Source: Qipengyuania_C sp046254955 (GTDB taxonomy: Bacteria > Pseudomonadota > Alphaproteobacteria > Sphingomonadales > Sphingomonadaceae). From it: a stretch of DNA of 64,000 nt. A program made the translations under genes and the position numbers. A model generated the notes under the pieces. That model was not told the DNA's origin, ran no database searches, and saw nothing but the letters and a program-made list of their open reading frames with translations. The stretch lies in assembly GCF_046254955.1 (NCBI RefSeq), contig NZ_JBJXRG010000001.1, positions 434,001-498,000 on the forward strand. The letters run 5' to 3'. Below are positions 8,418 to 17,708 of the stretch, in pieces. The stretch's first letter is position 1, and each line of letters begins with the position of its first letter.

Positions 8418-9611
8418 ATGGCGGAATTTTCTCCGCCGGACGTCCACCAGAAGTCGGGACGCAAAAAGGGCGGCAAGTCCGGCAAGATAGCCGATTTTCG
8501 GTTTAAGCGCCCCTCCCGACCCAAGCAGGCAAGGCCCGAGAAGGGCAGTGGCGCATCGCGCGAAAACTCCTCATCTTTCCCGAACCGGCATCCGTCTTCG
8601 AAAAGGCAGGCCTATGCAGCGCTCGATCTGGGGACCAATAATTGTCGCTTGCTGATCGCCCGCCCATCGGGAGAAAACTTTACTGTCATCGACGCATTTA
8701 GCCGCGTCGTCCGACTTGGCGAAGGCCTGGCGCAATCGGGCAGACTGTCCGACCAGTCGATGGACCGCGCGCTTGCTGCATTGACGGTGTGCGCCGAGAA
8801 ACTCCGCCGGCGCAACGTGCGGCTGGCCCGTTCGGTCGCGACCGAAGCTTGCCGGCGCGCTACCAACGGTGCGGAGTTCATCGAGAGGGTGAAAAACGAG
8901 ACGGGTATCGCACTCGACATCATCTCCGCGCAGGAAGAAGCACGCCTGGCGGTGCTTGGTTGCCACATCCTCCTCGAAAGCGGTGAAGGCCCCGCAGTCA
9001 TTTTCGACATCGGCGGGGGCTCAACCGAGCTGGTGCTGATCGAACCGGGCGGTCCGGTGCCGCGCATCCTTGATTGGCAAAGCGTGCCCTACGGTGTTGT
9101 TTCGCTTTCGGATACCGTTCCGCGCATGGGACCAACCCAAGAGGACCGCCGCGCTCGCTATCGCGAAATGCAGCGCGTGTTGCTCGAAAGTTTTGCCCCG
9201 TTTATCGAGCGGATCGCTGGCAATCGCGATGCCGCATCGCACATCCGTTTGCTCGGCACGAGCGGCACGGTCACTACGCTGGCAAGCGTGCATCTCGGCT
9301 TACCGCAATATGACCGCAAGGCAGTCGACGGGTTGATTGTCCCGTCTGCATCTATGCGCGAAATCAGCAGTGAACTGGCCGCCATGCCTATGTCTGAGCG
9401 CGGCACGCTTCCTTGCATCGGTCCCGACCGCGCTGAGCTCGTCGTCGCTGGGTGCGCAATCCTGGAAGCGATACTCGACATCTGGCCAGCACCCGAACTC
9501 GCGGTGGCCGATCGCGGGATTCGCGAAGGTATCTTGCGCAGCCTGATTGCAGCCGATCACGAGGGCGAGCAGGCCCAGCGCGCACTCCGCGAATTAAAGC
9601 AGGATCGCTGA
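8418..9611 (+). CDS. ppx: exopolyphosphatase / pppGpp phosphatase
   Basis: A 397-residue Ppx/GppA family enzyme of the actin-like ASKHA fold. It shows the phosphate-1 motif AALDLGTNNCRLLIA, a conserved ARSVATEACR segment, and IFDIGGGSTELVLI for phosphate 2. It degrades polyphosphate and/or converts pppGpp to ppGpp. The first 55-60 residues are a basic, low-complexity extension before the catalytic fold. An in-frame TTG at 8388 would add ten residues but has no ribosome site; ATG 8418 follows an AGAGAAG stretch. rlmE starts 8 bases downstream, so the two form an operon. Ppx versus GppA cannot be separated here. Confidence 0.88.
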   Translation: MAEFSPPDVHQKSGRKKGGKSGKIADFRFKRPSRPKQARPEKGSGASRENSSSFPNRHPSSKRQAYAALDLGTNNCRLLIARPSGENFTVIDAFSRVVRLGEGLAQSGRLSDQSMDRALAALTVCAEKLRRRNVRLARSVATEACRRATNGAEFIERVKNETGIALDIISAQEEARLAVLGCHILLESGEGPAVIFDIGGGSTELVLIEPGGPVPRILDWQSVPYGVVSLSDTVPRMGPTQEDRRARYREMQRVLLESFAPFIERIAGNRDAASHIRLLGTSGTVTTLASVHLGLPQYDRKAVDGLIVPSASMREISSELAAMPMSERGTLPCIGPDRAELVVAGCAILEAILDIWPAPELAVADRGIREGILRSLIAADHEGEQAQRALRELKQDR

Positions 9612-9619
9612 AAGCTGCC

Positions 9620-10285
9620 ATGAGTCGTTCTGGCCGAAATCCTGACAAACGGGTCCGCACCGCCAGGGGCCGTACTGCATCCTCTACCCGCTGGCTCGAG
9701 CGGCAGCTCAACGATCCCTATGTGAAACAGGCCAAGGCGGATGGCTATCGTAGCCGTGCGGCTTACAAATTGCTCGAACTCGATGAGAAGTTTGCACTCC
9801 TCAAGGGTGCGAAGCGGGTGGTCGACCTCGGAATAGCGCCGGGAGGCTGGAGCCAGGTGGTGCGCAAGATCTCTCCAAAGAGCGCAGTTGTCGGTATCGA
9901 CCTTTTGCCAACCGAACCGATCGAAGGTGTAACAATCCTGCAAATGGATTTCATGGCTGACGATGCGCCTGAACGTTTGACCGAGGCGCTCGATGGGCCG
10001 CCTGACCTGGTACTTTCCGACATGGCCGCCAATACTGTCGGTCACAAGCAGACTGATCACCTTCGCACCATGGGCCTGGTCGAAGCCGGGGCCTACTTTG
10101 CCATCGACACTCTCGACAAGGGCGGGACTTTCGTGGCCAAGGTGCTGGCAGGAGGCGCGGACAACGACCTGCTGGCGCTACTCAAGAAGCATTTCTCGAA
10201 GGTCAAACATGCCAAACCACCGGCGAGCCGCAAGGGCTCATCCGAGTGGTATGTGGTGGCTCAGAGTTTCAAAGGACGAGCCTAG
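9620..10285 (+). CDS. rlmE: 23S rRNA (uridine-2'-O)-methyltransferase RlmE
   Basis: A 221-residue FtsJ/RrmJ family enzyme that methylates the 2'-O of U2552 in 23S rRNA. The K-D-K-E catalytic set is visible: Lys in RSRAAYKLLELDEKF, the SAM motif VVDLGIAPGGWSQVV, Asp in LVLSDMAANTVGH, Lys in GGTFVAKVLAGG and Glu in SSEWYVVAQSFK. The N-terminal 30 residues are basic, as in alphaproteobacterial homologues. A longer open frame starts inside ppx; ATG 9620, just after the ppx stop, gives the normal length. Confidence 0.92.
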   Translation: MSRSGRNPDKRVRTARGRTASSTRWLERQLNDPYVKQAKADGYRSRAAYKLLELDEKFALLKGAKRVVDLGIAPGGWSQVVRKISPKSAVVGIDLLPTEPIEGVTILQMDFMADDAPERLTEALDGPPDLVLSDMAANTVGHKQTDHLRTMGLVEAGAYFAIDTLDKGGTFVAKVLAGGADNDLLALLKKHFSKVKHAKPPASRKGSSEWYVVAQSFKGRA

Positions 10286-10302
10286 AACGGCTCGCATTCC
10301 TA

Positions 10303-10965
10303 TCAGGTGGCAGGACCGCTTGCGGGAATTGCCGTAAGATCAGAAGCGCCGCCAGCAGCATCGACGGGACTTACTTCGCCGCCTTCCACTGCATCATCGA
10401 TAGCGTCACCCTCTGTTGCGTCGGGCTCCGGCTCCGGCTCGGGCTCGGGAAGCGCCGGGCCGCCGCCGTTCTGCAACATGTAGAGCATGACGTTCGCCCG
10501 ATCCTCGCCGCTGGAAAGGCCGGCAAAGCTCATTTTGGTGCCATTGGCGAAACCGCGCGGACTCTTCAGCCAAGCGTCCATTTCTTCGAACCCCCAGTTG
10601 CCGCCATGGCCGGAAAGCGCCGAGCTATAGGCAAAGCCGGCAACAGTCTGACCGATCGGCTTACCCATAATGCCATAGACATTTGGCCCAATACCGTTGG
10701 CACCGCCTGCATCGATCGTGTGGCAAGCTACGCATTTCGCAAATACGCGCTCACCCGCAGCCGCATCGCCGGTGACGAGCAAGGTTGCGAGAGACGGGCC
10801 TGAATCGGCTGCGGCACCCGCTTCGGCATCCTCTACCGGAAAGCCCGCGTCGTTCAGCTCGGGCGCGTCGGCGTGGTAGTACATGCCGCTGCCGATCGAG
10901 AGGCCAAGCGCCACGATCCCTGAAAAGAGGACCCATCCAAAGGTGGTGTTGGTGTTATCTTGCAT
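10303..10965 (-). CDS. membrane-anchored class I cytochrome c with acidic Pro-Glu tail
   Basis: A 220-residue protein with an uncleaved N-terminal anchor (residues 8-30), a linker rich in Ala/Asp/Glu, and one class I cytochrome c domain. The heme site is CVACH and the axial Met probably lies in GTKMSFAGL. After the domain comes an alternating Pro-Glu run followed by an acidic, Ala/Gly-rich tail of about 40 residues. It resembles CycM/cyt c552-type electron carriers between the bc1 complex and oxidases. The start at 10965 puts the anchor at the N-terminus; the open frame upstream is ignored. It diverges from pheA, a pairing common in sphingomonads. Confidence 0.82.
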   Translation of the reverse strand: MQDNTNTTFGWVLFSGIVALGLSIGSGMYYHADAPELNDAGFPVEDAEAGAAADSGPSLATLLVTGDAAAGERVFAKCVACHTIDAGGANGIGPNVYGIMGKPIGQTVAGFAYSSALSGHGGNWGFEEMDAWLKSPRGFANGTKMSFAGLSSGEDRANVMLYMLQNGGGPALPEPEPEPEPDATEGDAIDDAVEGGEVSPVDAAGGASDLTAIPASGPAT

Positions 10966-11125
10966 GCGAAGAATCCGGAAATATTGGCCAAGTTCTGTTT
11001 CGCGCGCCGCTCTAGTGGGGCCGAGGCCACTTCGCAAGGGTTAGTGCACCGCGCAGGGGTGGCTTGCGCGCACCCTACGCTACACTCTTGCCCAACCTCT
11101 CGCTTGCCCTTAGGCGCGAGCCGCT

Positions 11126-12034
11126 ATGCACAGTTTCCCGACACCCGCCCTGAAGCTCGTCGAGTCGATGCGCGAAGCCGCGCAGGCGTCACCCGAGCAG
11201 GCAATTGCCTTCCAGGGTGCGCCCGGATCGAATTCTCACCGCGCAGCCGGTGAGTTCGCGCCCGAGGCCTTGCCGCTGCCGTGTTTCAGTTTCGAGGATG
11301 CGCTGGATGCGGTGAAGAATGGGTCTGCCGCCAGCGCCATCATTCCTATCGAGAACTCGCAACACGGTCGCGTGGCAGATATCCATTTCCTCTTGCCGGA
11401 AAGCGGTCTCTCGATTGTCGCCGAGCATTTCATGCCGATACGGCATGCCTTAATGGCGCTGCCCAATCCCGATGGTTCACTCGGACCCTTCGACGCGGCA
11501 TACAGCCATCCGCAGGCCTTGGGCCAGTCGCGCAAGTTCCTGCGCGAGCGCGGCATCGTCCCGCTTAGCCACGCCGATACGGCTGGCTCAGCCGCCTATG
11601 TCGCTGAGCGAGGTGATCCGAAAATCGCCTCGATCGCGCCCGCATTATCGGCCGACCTGTATGGCCTCCAGATTGTCGAAGAAGGCGTGGAGGATGCGCA
11701 TGACAATATGACGCGCTTTGTGGTGCTGGCACGCGAGCCGCTCGATCCGGCAACTTTGGCCGGCGAGGAAGCGATGACCACCTTCGTATTCGAAGTGAAA
11801 AACATTCCCGCCGCGCTTTACAAGGCGATGGGCGGTTTTGCGACCAATGGCGTGAACATGACCAAGCTGGAAAGCTACCAGCAGGGCGCGAGCTTCTCCG
11901 CCACCATGTTCTACGCCGATATCATCGGTGCGCCAGGCTCACCTTCGGTGGACCGCGCGCTCGAAGAACTGGCATTCCATTGCAAGGAACTACGCGTGCT
12001 GGGCACCTACCGGCAGGCGCGCAAACGCGGCTAG
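11126..12034 (+). CDS. pheA: prephenate dehydratase
   Basis: A 302-residue monofunctional enzyme converting prephenate to phenylpyruvate for phenylalanine synthesis. The catalytic domain starts at IAFQGAPGSNSHRAA and includes IIPIENSQHGRV and the TRFVVL motif with the catalytic Thr (DNMTRFVVLAR). A C-terminal ACT domain follows (TTFVFEVKNIPAALYKAMGGF then NMTKLESYQ), containing the ESR/ESxP-type region that binds phenylalanine for feedback inhibition. No chorismate mutase domain is fused. It overlaps the convergent isoaspartyl peptidase gene by four bases. Confidence 0.93.
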   Translation: MHSFPTPALKLVESMREAAQASPEQAIAFQGAPGSNSHRAAGEFAPEALPLPCFSFEDALDAVKNGSAASAIIPIENSQHGRVADIHFLLPESGLSIVAEHFMPIRHALMALPNPDGSLGPFDAAYSHPQALGQSRKFLRERGIVPLSHADTAGSAAYVAERGDPKIASIAPALSADLYGLQIVEEGVEDAHDNMTRFVVLAREPLDPATLAGEEAMTTFVFEVKNIPAALYKAMGGFATNGVNMTKLESYQQGASFSATMFYADIIGAPGSPSVDRALEELAFHCKELRVLGTYRQARKRG

Positions 12035-13032
12035 TCACCGAATATGCCGACCTCTACTGCACTGTCTGCGGTGACGCGTGCGCGGTACATGCCCGATGTG
12101 TTGAAGCTGAAAATCGGTTCGCCTGAAGACGGCATCACGATCACTCCGCCGTCTCCGCCGAGCTCGGCGACTTCCGCCATCACCTCGTCAGCGGCCGATT
12201 GATAGTCCGGGTTTCCGGATAAGCGCACCCGTGTACAAATTTCCTGTGCGACACCGACGCGAATAAAATACTCGCCCCAGCCTGTCGCGGAAACCGCGCA
12301 GGACCGATTATCGGCATAGGTCCCTGCACCAATTACCGGTGTATCGCCGATCCGGCCCCAGCGCTTGCCAGTCATCCCGCCGGTTGAAGTGCCCGCTGCC
12401 AGATTGCCTTCGCTGTCACGCGCCACAGCGCCCACTGTCCCGAACTTGTGGTCGACATCGAGCGCACTCACTTTCTCGGTCTTTAGACGCTCGAGACTCT
12501 CGCGGCGCCGCTCGGTCTCAAACCATTCCGGCGCCACCAGTTCGAAATCGCGTTCGCTGGCGAACTGCTGCGCGCCCTCTCCGCTCAGGAATACATGGCG
12601 CCCATCGACCCGAATTGCGTCTGCTAACAGAATCGGATTTTTGACCAGCCGCAAACCGCTGGCCGCGCCGGCACTACGATCGCGCCCATCCATAATCGAA
12701 ACGTCGTGCTCGATATGCTCTTCCCAGGTGAAGACGGCCCCGCGCCCTGCGTTGAAGTTCGGATCGTCCTCCATGGGCATAATCGCCGCCTTCACCGCAT
12801 CAATCGCGCTGCCGCCTTCGCGCAGGACCTTTGCGCCTGCCTCAAGCGCCGCGGCCAACGCTGTTTCGTATTCCGCCTGTTGCCCCGGCGTCATGCGATC
12901 ACGCTCGATAGTACCAGCACCGCCATGGATAGCGATCGACCAGCCTGTGCTGTCATCTGTCTTGTGAGCGACCAGTGCCTGCGAAGAGAGCAGGCCGATC
13001 AGGGCTGCCAAAAATTTCGTGATTTTGATCAT
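12031..13032 (-). CDS. isoaspartyl peptidase / L-asparaginase (plant type), exported
   Basis: A 333-residue Ntn-hydrolase with a signal peptide (residues 1-21, ending ALVA). The chain begins WSIAIHGGAGTIERD and the autocleavage site is GTVGAVARD, where the Thr becomes the N-terminal nucleophile of the small subunit; TSTGGMTGKRWGRIGD and GAGTYAD line the active site. It removes isoaspartyl residues or hydrolyses asparagine in the periplasm. The gene stands alone between convergent pheA and a divergent channel-like gene. Confidence 0.85.
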   Translation of the reverse strand: MIKITKFLAALIGLLSSQALVAHKTDDSTGWSIAIHGGAGTIERDRMTPGQQAEYETALAAALEAGAKVLREGGSAIDAVKAAIMPMEDDPNFNAGRGAVFTWEEHIEHDVSIMDGRDRSAGAASGLRLVKNPILLADAIRVDGRHVFLSGEGAQQFASERDFELVAPEWFETERRRESLERLKTEKVSALDVDHKFGTVGAVARDSEGNLAAGTSTGGMTGKRWGRIGDTPVIGAGTYADNRSCAVSATGWGEYFIRVGVAQEICTRVRLSGNPDYQSAADEVMAEVAELGGDGGVIVMPSSGEPIFSFNTSGMYRARVTADSAVEVGIFGD

Positions 13033-13186
13033 GCGCTAAGCGTTACAGCGACAAACGCGCTTCGCAAAGACGGTTTGCGTGCGCTTCTATCGCGGCCAAC
13101 TTATCCACCGGGCGGCAAATGCCTGATTTCCGTAACGACTCCGGCCATGGTAGTTTCGCAAGCATCTATTTCTGGGGGAGAGAACC

Positions 13187-14392
13187 ATGCAAATAGGAAA
13201 CTACCGCTTCGATCAGGAACTAGCGCTGGAGCTTGCCGAAAAAATCGGCTTGGCGCTTGTTGTCCTGCTGATAACCTGGGCTTTGGCGAAAGCTGCAAAA
13301 TGGACTTTCGCCAAGCTGGTCGACAATGTCGATTTCTTCAAGCGCGACACGGGTAGCGGAGACTCGCTAGGCGTATCGCTTGGCAAGATCGTCTCGTTAC
13401 TTATCTGGCTGTTCGGCTTGCTCATCATTCTCAACGTACTGGGACTCGGCGGCGTTGCTGGACCAGTCGACAGCCTTCTGGAGAATGTCGTCGGCTTCCT
13501 GCCCAATCTGCTGTGGGCCGGATTGATCTTCTTCATCGGCATGATGGTGGCGCGGATCGCCCGCGACATTGTTGTCACAGCTTTGCAGACGGTCGATTTC
13601 GACAAATGGGCCAATCGCGGCGGCGTAGACCACGTCACCGGCAACTCCGCGATCAGCAAGACGATCGGTACGATTGTTTATATCCTGATCGCCATCCCGG
13701 TGGCGATTGCCGCACTCGAACAGCTCGGGATCCAGTCGATCAGCGAACCGGCGAGTGACATGCTGCGGATGATCTTTGCTGCGATTCCGAATATCATCGC
13801 GGCCGCAGTGTTGCTCGGTATTGGCTATCTGATCAGCAAGTTCGTGGTCCAGATCGTAAAGGAAGTTCTGCCAGGGCTAGGAGTTGACCGTGCCCTTGGC
13901 GAGAGCGGCCTGGTGCCCGAAGGAACTACCGCATCTGGCGTGATTGCGCGCATTGCGCAGGTCGCAATCATCCTGTTCTTCGCTATCGCTGCTACGCGCC
14001 TACTCGGCTTTCCCGAACTGACCCGCATCCTTGACCAGCTGCTTGAGCTTGGCGGGCGCGTGATCTTCGGCGCTGTAGTGATCGCCTTCGGCTTCCTGAT
14101 CGCGAACCTGCTAGCAAGACTTATATCGGGCGACTCCGGTCAAAGTACTGCCGGTACTATCGTGCGCTGGGCGACCATCATCCTGTTCGTCTTCATGGGC
14201 CTGCAGTTCACCGGCATCGGTGGGATGATACCGGCCAACGCGCTGACGATCATAATTGCGGGCGTAGCGGTAGCAGGAGCCCTCGCCTTCGGCCTCGGTG
14301 GACGCGATTGGGCGGCAAAGAAGCTCAACGAGTTTGACAGCAAGGTTGGCGGATCGGGGACTGGCAGCGATCGCTTGCCACCAAATTCCTGA
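13187..14392 (+). CDS. mechanosensitive-channel-like TM-helix repeat protein
   Basis: A 401-residue integral membrane protein with repeated conserved TM-helix units, as in CmpX/YnaI-related small proteins. Hydrophobic spans alternate with short loops, including LPNLLWAGLIFFIGMMVARI and IPNIIAAAVLLGIGYLISKF, which are two copies of the same unit. A C-terminal helix ends ALAFGLGGRDWAAKKL, the glycine-rich motif that marks this family. It lacks the large soluble MscS beta domain. A strong ribosome site (GGGGGAGAG) precedes the start. Likely role is osmotic or envelope stress; no substrate evidence. Confidence 0.75.
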   Translation: MQIGNYRFDQELALELAEKIGLALVVLLITWALAKAAKWTFAKLVDNVDFFKRDTGSGDSLGVSLGKIVSLLIWLFGLLIILNVLGLGGVAGPVDSLLENVVGFLPNLLWAGLIFFIGMMVARIARDIVVTALQTVDFDKWANRGGVDHVTGNSAISKTIGTIVYILIAIPVAIAALEQLGIQSISEPASDMLRMIFAAIPNIIAAAVLLGIGYLISKFVVQIVKEVLPGLGVDRALGESGLVPEGTTASGVIARIAQVAIILFFAIAATRLLGFPELTRILDQLLELGGRVIFGAVVIAFGFLIANLLARLISGDSGQSTAGTIVRWATIILFVFMGLQFTGIGGMIPANALTIIIAGVAVAGALAFGLGGRDWAAKKLNEFDSKVGGSGTGSDRLPPNS

Positions 14393-14444
14393 GCGACAGA
14401 TAGCGGCTTAACAGTCCGCACAAGAAACTTTAGGGGCGTGGGAC

Positions 14445-14960
14445 ATGATCCTGCGCCCCGCTTCTTTGGACGACGTCAAACCGCTGGCCAAACTCGGCCG
14501 CGACAGTTTTTGCGACAAATTTGAGCACCTCTACGATCCCAAGGACCTCAACGTGTTCCTCGAAGAAGTCTACTCGGAGAAGTCTGTCGCCGAAGAGATC
14601 GCCGGGCCAGAGTGCATCCACCAACTGGCCGAGGATGCCAGTGGGCTAATCGGCTACTGCAAGATGCGGGTACCGAGCTGGTACGAGGACGATTCCGATG
14701 CGCAGAATCCGATTGCGCTCGGCCAACTTTATACCGCTCCGGGTAAGACGGGGCTCGGCATTGGCGCGGCTTTGATGGAATGGGCGCTGGCGCTGTCGCG
14801 CGAACGCGGACGCGATGCGATCCAGCTATCTGTGTGGAGTGAAAACTTCGGCGCGCAAAGGTTCTACGAACGCTACGGCTTCAAAAAGATAGCAGACATC
14901 GACTTTTACGTCGGCAATCATCGCGATGACGAGTTCCTGTACGAACTGCGACTGGATTGA
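14445..14960 (+). CDS. GNAT-family N-acetyltransferase
   Basis: A 171-residue acetyl-CoA-dependent transferase. It starts ILRPASLDDV, has the beta-4 segment ALGQLYTAPGKTGLGIGAALMEWAL that carries the acetyl-CoA pyrophosphate loop (GKTGLGIG), and ends with the FYERYGFKKIADI element. The acceptor cannot be predicted. It is followed by an SDR gene whose ATG lies 12 bases past this stop, so they are probably cotranscribed. Confidence 0.85.
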   Translation: MILRPASLDDVKPLAKLGRDSFCDKFEHLYDPKDLNVFLEEVYSEKSVAEEIAGPECIHQLAEDASGLIGYCKMRVPSWYEDDSDAQNPIALGQLYTAPGKTGLGIGAALMEWALALSRERGRDAIQLSVWSENFGAQRFYERYGFKKIADIDFYVGNHRDDEFLYELRLD

Positions 14961-14971
14961 GAGGAAGCCCC

Positions 14972-15943
14972 ATGGCCGACTTCGGATTTGAAACTACTAC
15001 CGACGAGGTGCTCGAGAGGCATGACCTAACCGGAAAGACCGTGCTGGTGACGGGAGGATATTCCGGGCTGGGCCGCGAGACTGCACGCGCCATGGGCGCG
15101 AAGGGCGCGCATGTGATACTTTCGGGACGCGACGAGGCCAAGTTGGCCGGGGCAGCAGAAGAACTGGCCAAGGAAACCGGTGCAACATTCGACACACTCA
15201 CCTGCGATCTGGCGTCGCTCGACAGCGTGCGCGCAGCTGCGAAAGAAGCAAGCGAGCGCTTCGGCAAGCTCGACCTGCTGATCAACAATGCAGGCGTAAT
15301 GGCGTGTCCCAAAGGCAAAACAGCTGATGGGTTCGAGCGCCAATTCGGCACCAATCACCTGGGACATTTCCTGCTTTCGAACCTGCTCGTCCCGCTGCTC
15401 GAGAAAGGCAATGCACCGCGCATTATAGCGCTATCCTCGCGCGCGCATTTCAGCTCGCCGGTGCATCTCGAAGATCCCAATTACGAAAACCGCGAATACG
15501 AGAAATGGGAAAGCTACGGCCAGTCGAAGACTGCCAACGCGCTGTTCGCACTCGCGGCTGACAAGCGCTTCAAGAGTCGCGGCATACGGGCATTCTCGGT
15601 CCATCCAGGCGGGATCATGACCAATCTCGGAAGGCATCTGAGCGAAGAAGATGTGAAGGTGCTGCGTGCGCGCCTGGCGAAAGCCGCGGAAGCAGCGGGC
15701 AAGGAAGGGGGCACCAGCGCCACTTTCAAGACTGTCGAGCAAGGCGCAGCCACTACCTGCTGGGCGGCGACCTCAGACGATGTACTCGCGAACGGCGGTG
15801 CTTATTGCGAGGACTGTCATGTCGCGCCGGTCGATGACGAAAGCCCGGTCGCAGGGGTGCGCTCCTACGCCGCCGATCCCGACGCCGCCGAAAAGTTATG
15901 GGTGATGTCAGAGGACTACGTCGCAGAAAAATTTCCCTGGTAG
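14972..15943 (+). CDS. short-chain dehydrogenase/reductase
   Basis: A 323-residue SDR resembling retinol-dehydrogenase/WWOX-type oxidoreductases. The NAD(P) motif is VTGGYSGLGRETARAM, the structural motif INNAGVM, and the active-site YGQSKTANALFA gives YxxxK with an upstream Ser (LSSRAHF). An in-frame TTG at 14957 overlaps the previous stop; ATG 14972 has GAGAGGAAG in front and is preferred. A late CEDCHV segment is typical of this subgroup. Substrate unknown. Confidence 0.85.
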   Translation: MADFGFETTTDEVLERHDLTGKTVLVTGGYSGLGRETARAMGAKGAHVILSGRDEAKLAGAAEELAKETGATFDTLTCDLASLDSVRAAAKEASERFGKLDLLINNAGVMACPKGKTADGFERQFGTNHLGHFLLSNLLVPLLEKGNAPRIIALSSRAHFSSPVHLEDPNYENREYEKWESYGQSKTANALFALAADKRFKSRGIRAFSVHPGGIMTNLGRHLSEEDVKVLRARLAKAAEAAGKEGGTSATFKTVEQGAATTCWAATSDDVLANGGAYCEDCHVAPVDDESPVAGVRSYAADPDAAEKLWVMSEDYVAEKFPW

Positions 15944-15949
15944 TACCGC

Positions 15950-16888
15950 TCACGCCTTCATGAATTGATCGACCAGGCGGAAAGTATCCTTCGCCTCGCG
16001 CGTGAATGGCAGCGCCATATAGACATGCGGCGCACCAGCGTATTCGTAGAGCTCGGGCGCATTGTCTGCATTGATCATCTTGGCGGCGAAGGTCCGGCAA
16101 TCAACCACGAAGAGATCATGACGGCCCACAAATACAGCCGTGGGCGGTAGCTGTGCGAGTTCCTCTCGCGACGCGTAAAGCGGGCTGCACTCAGGGCTGG
16201 CCGGATCACGCCCGCCCGCCCAGGCCTTGCCCATCGGGCGGAGAACTCTGATCCTCAGCATGATGTCATCGGCTTCCACCGCCTGGATCGCCGGATCCGC
16301 CAAGGTGAGATCGAGCCACGGGGCGAACAGTGCCAGCTTGCCCGCTTTCGGGCTGCCGGCACGCACCTGCCGCAGGGCGAGCGCCAACGCCATGTGCCCG
16401 CCCGCGCTATCGCCGCACAATGTGACCTTCTCCGGCGCCCAGTCCCGGGTGATGCGTGCAAAGGCCCCATCCGCAAGGCGGTCGGCAGCGGAGTAGCAGC
16501 TTTCCGGCACCACGTCGTACAGCGGCACGGTCAGGCTTGCGCCGGTCGCATCGACCAGCGCAGCGACAAGCGGCCAATGTGCATCGAGCATCGGCAGCAC
16601 GAACCCGCCGCCATGGAAGTAGAGGATATGCTGCTCGCCGCGTCCGGTAAGCGGGTGAAGCGTGACGCATTGCTGGCCTTCGCATTCCCATTGCTCGACC
16701 TCAAAGCGCTTCGCGATTTTGTCGGATAGTTCGGCATCCGGCGGGATATCGCGTCCATCGAGAAACGGCGCGACTTCTTCCTCTGCTTGCGGGAAAACCT
16801 TGGGGCCGCGTGTGATCAGCCACTTGCCCAATTTCATCAGCAGGCTGGGCTTGCTGCTCCGCAATTCGAAAATTTCGCTTTCGGCCAT
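15950..16888 (-). CDS. alpha/beta hydrolase, hormone-sensitive-lipase family
   Basis: A 312-residue esterase/lipase-type hydrolase. The oxyanion-hole motif is YFHGGGFVL, the nucleophile elbow is CGDSAGGHMALALAL, and the later acid and base residues are expected in FVGRHDLFVVD and AGAPHVYM. No signal peptide. It lies 46 bases after the DUF2063 gene of the bufferin operon on the same strand and could be read through, but such hydrolases are not a usual part of bufferin loci. It converges on the SDR gene with six bases between stops. Confidence 0.85.
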   Translation of the reverse strand: MAESEIFELRSSKPSLLMKLGKWLITRGPKVFPQAEEEVAPFLDGRDIPPDAELSDKIAKRFEVEQWECEGQQCVTLHPLTGRGEQHILYFHGGGFVLPMLDAHWPLVAALVDATGASLTVPLYDVVPESCYSAADRLADGAFARITRDWAPEKVTLCGDSAGGHMALALALRQVRAGSPKAGKLALFAPWLDLTLADPAIQAVEADDIMLRIRVLRPMGKAWAGGRDPASPECSPLYASREELAQLPPTAVFVGRHDLFVVDCRTFAAKMINADNAPELYEYAGAPHVYMALPFTREAKDTFRLVDQFMKA

Positions 16889-16934
16889 AGGTCCTCCCTT
16901 GCGGAAGGATTGGTCACCCGAGTTCGATCGCGAG

Positions 16935-17708
16935 TCAAGCGATCAGCGCTGCGATCCAGCCATTGGCGAGCCAGCGCCCTAGCATCGTACCGGCAAATGG
17001 GATCGCCTCTTCTTCGCCGAGCCGCTCGACCAAACGGGTGCAGCAATCACCATAGCTGCCGTCTTTGACGATCAGTTCCAGGCACCCGAGTTCAGAAAGA
17101 TCGATCGACTGGAACACGGGCGTCAGATCCTCGCGCCACACGGCAAGCCCGGCTGGCTCCGCCAAAGCCAGCTGCTCCGGAGGTGACTCTTCGTTTTTGA
17201 GCGCGCGCCAAAGACCGGCGCAGTCCTGCGTAATCGTGCGGAATCGCAAACCCGGGACGATGGTGAGGCGCAGGTTGACCCAATCGTCCTCGCCAAAGCT
17301 GGATGATTGTTCGGCAAATTCCTCAAGTGTCAGCGCTGTATGATCCGCCGCCACAAAGGCGCGGTGCATGGCCCATTCGAGCCAGGCCAGTTCGCTGACT
17401 TCGGGATTTTGAGCGAACAATTCCGTGCAGGTCTCTTCGAAACCCGAGCCAGCTTCGTCGAGCGTCCAGCTCGATGGCGGATGCGCGATCAAGTGATGCG
17501 CAGCCGCTCGCTTGAATGAGTCTCCACCTGCCCAGCGTTCGGTCTGCTCGAATGTGCTGCGCAAGGCCTCGACCAGTGCAGTGCGATAGTTGTTGCGGTA
17601 AACCGACATGCCCGCGGCATGGCGATCGTTCCAACCTTCAGGCGGCGCTCTCTCATCGTCGAGAATCTGCGACATGAATTCGGCCTGCTGCTGTGCGAGT
17701 GCCGTCAT
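16935..17708 (-). CDS. bufC: DUF2063 protein, MNIO partner (BufC/HvfC-like)
   Basis: A 257-residue protein of the DUF2063 family, the partner subunit of the MNIO (DUF692) enzyme in bufferin and oxazolin operons. The N-terminus (QQQAEFMSQILDD, then VYRNNYRTALVEALRSTFE) is the typical DUF2063 start. It probably recognises the precursor leader and brings it to the enzyme. The gene overlaps bufB by ATGA (17705-17708), so the pair is made in equal amounts. Confidence 0.82.
   Translation of the reverse strand: MTALAQQQAEFMSQILDDERAPPEGWNDRHAAGMSVYRNNYRTALVEALRSTFEQTERWAGGDSFKRAAAHHLIAHPPSSWTLDEAGSGFEETCTELFAQNPEVSELAWLEWAMHRAFVAADHTALTLEEFAEQSSSFGEDDWVNLRLTIVPGLRFRTITQDCAGLWRALKNEESPPEQLALAEPAGLAVWREDLTPVFQSIDLSELGCLELIVKDGSYGDCCTRLVERLGEEEAIPFAGTMLGRWLANGWIAALIA

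Noticed and set aside
10420..10460. Tandem GGCTCC/GGCTCG units resembling a short repeat array
   Set aside because: They encode the alternating Pro-Glu run of the cytochrome c tail; too short and without spacers for a CRISPR or satellite.
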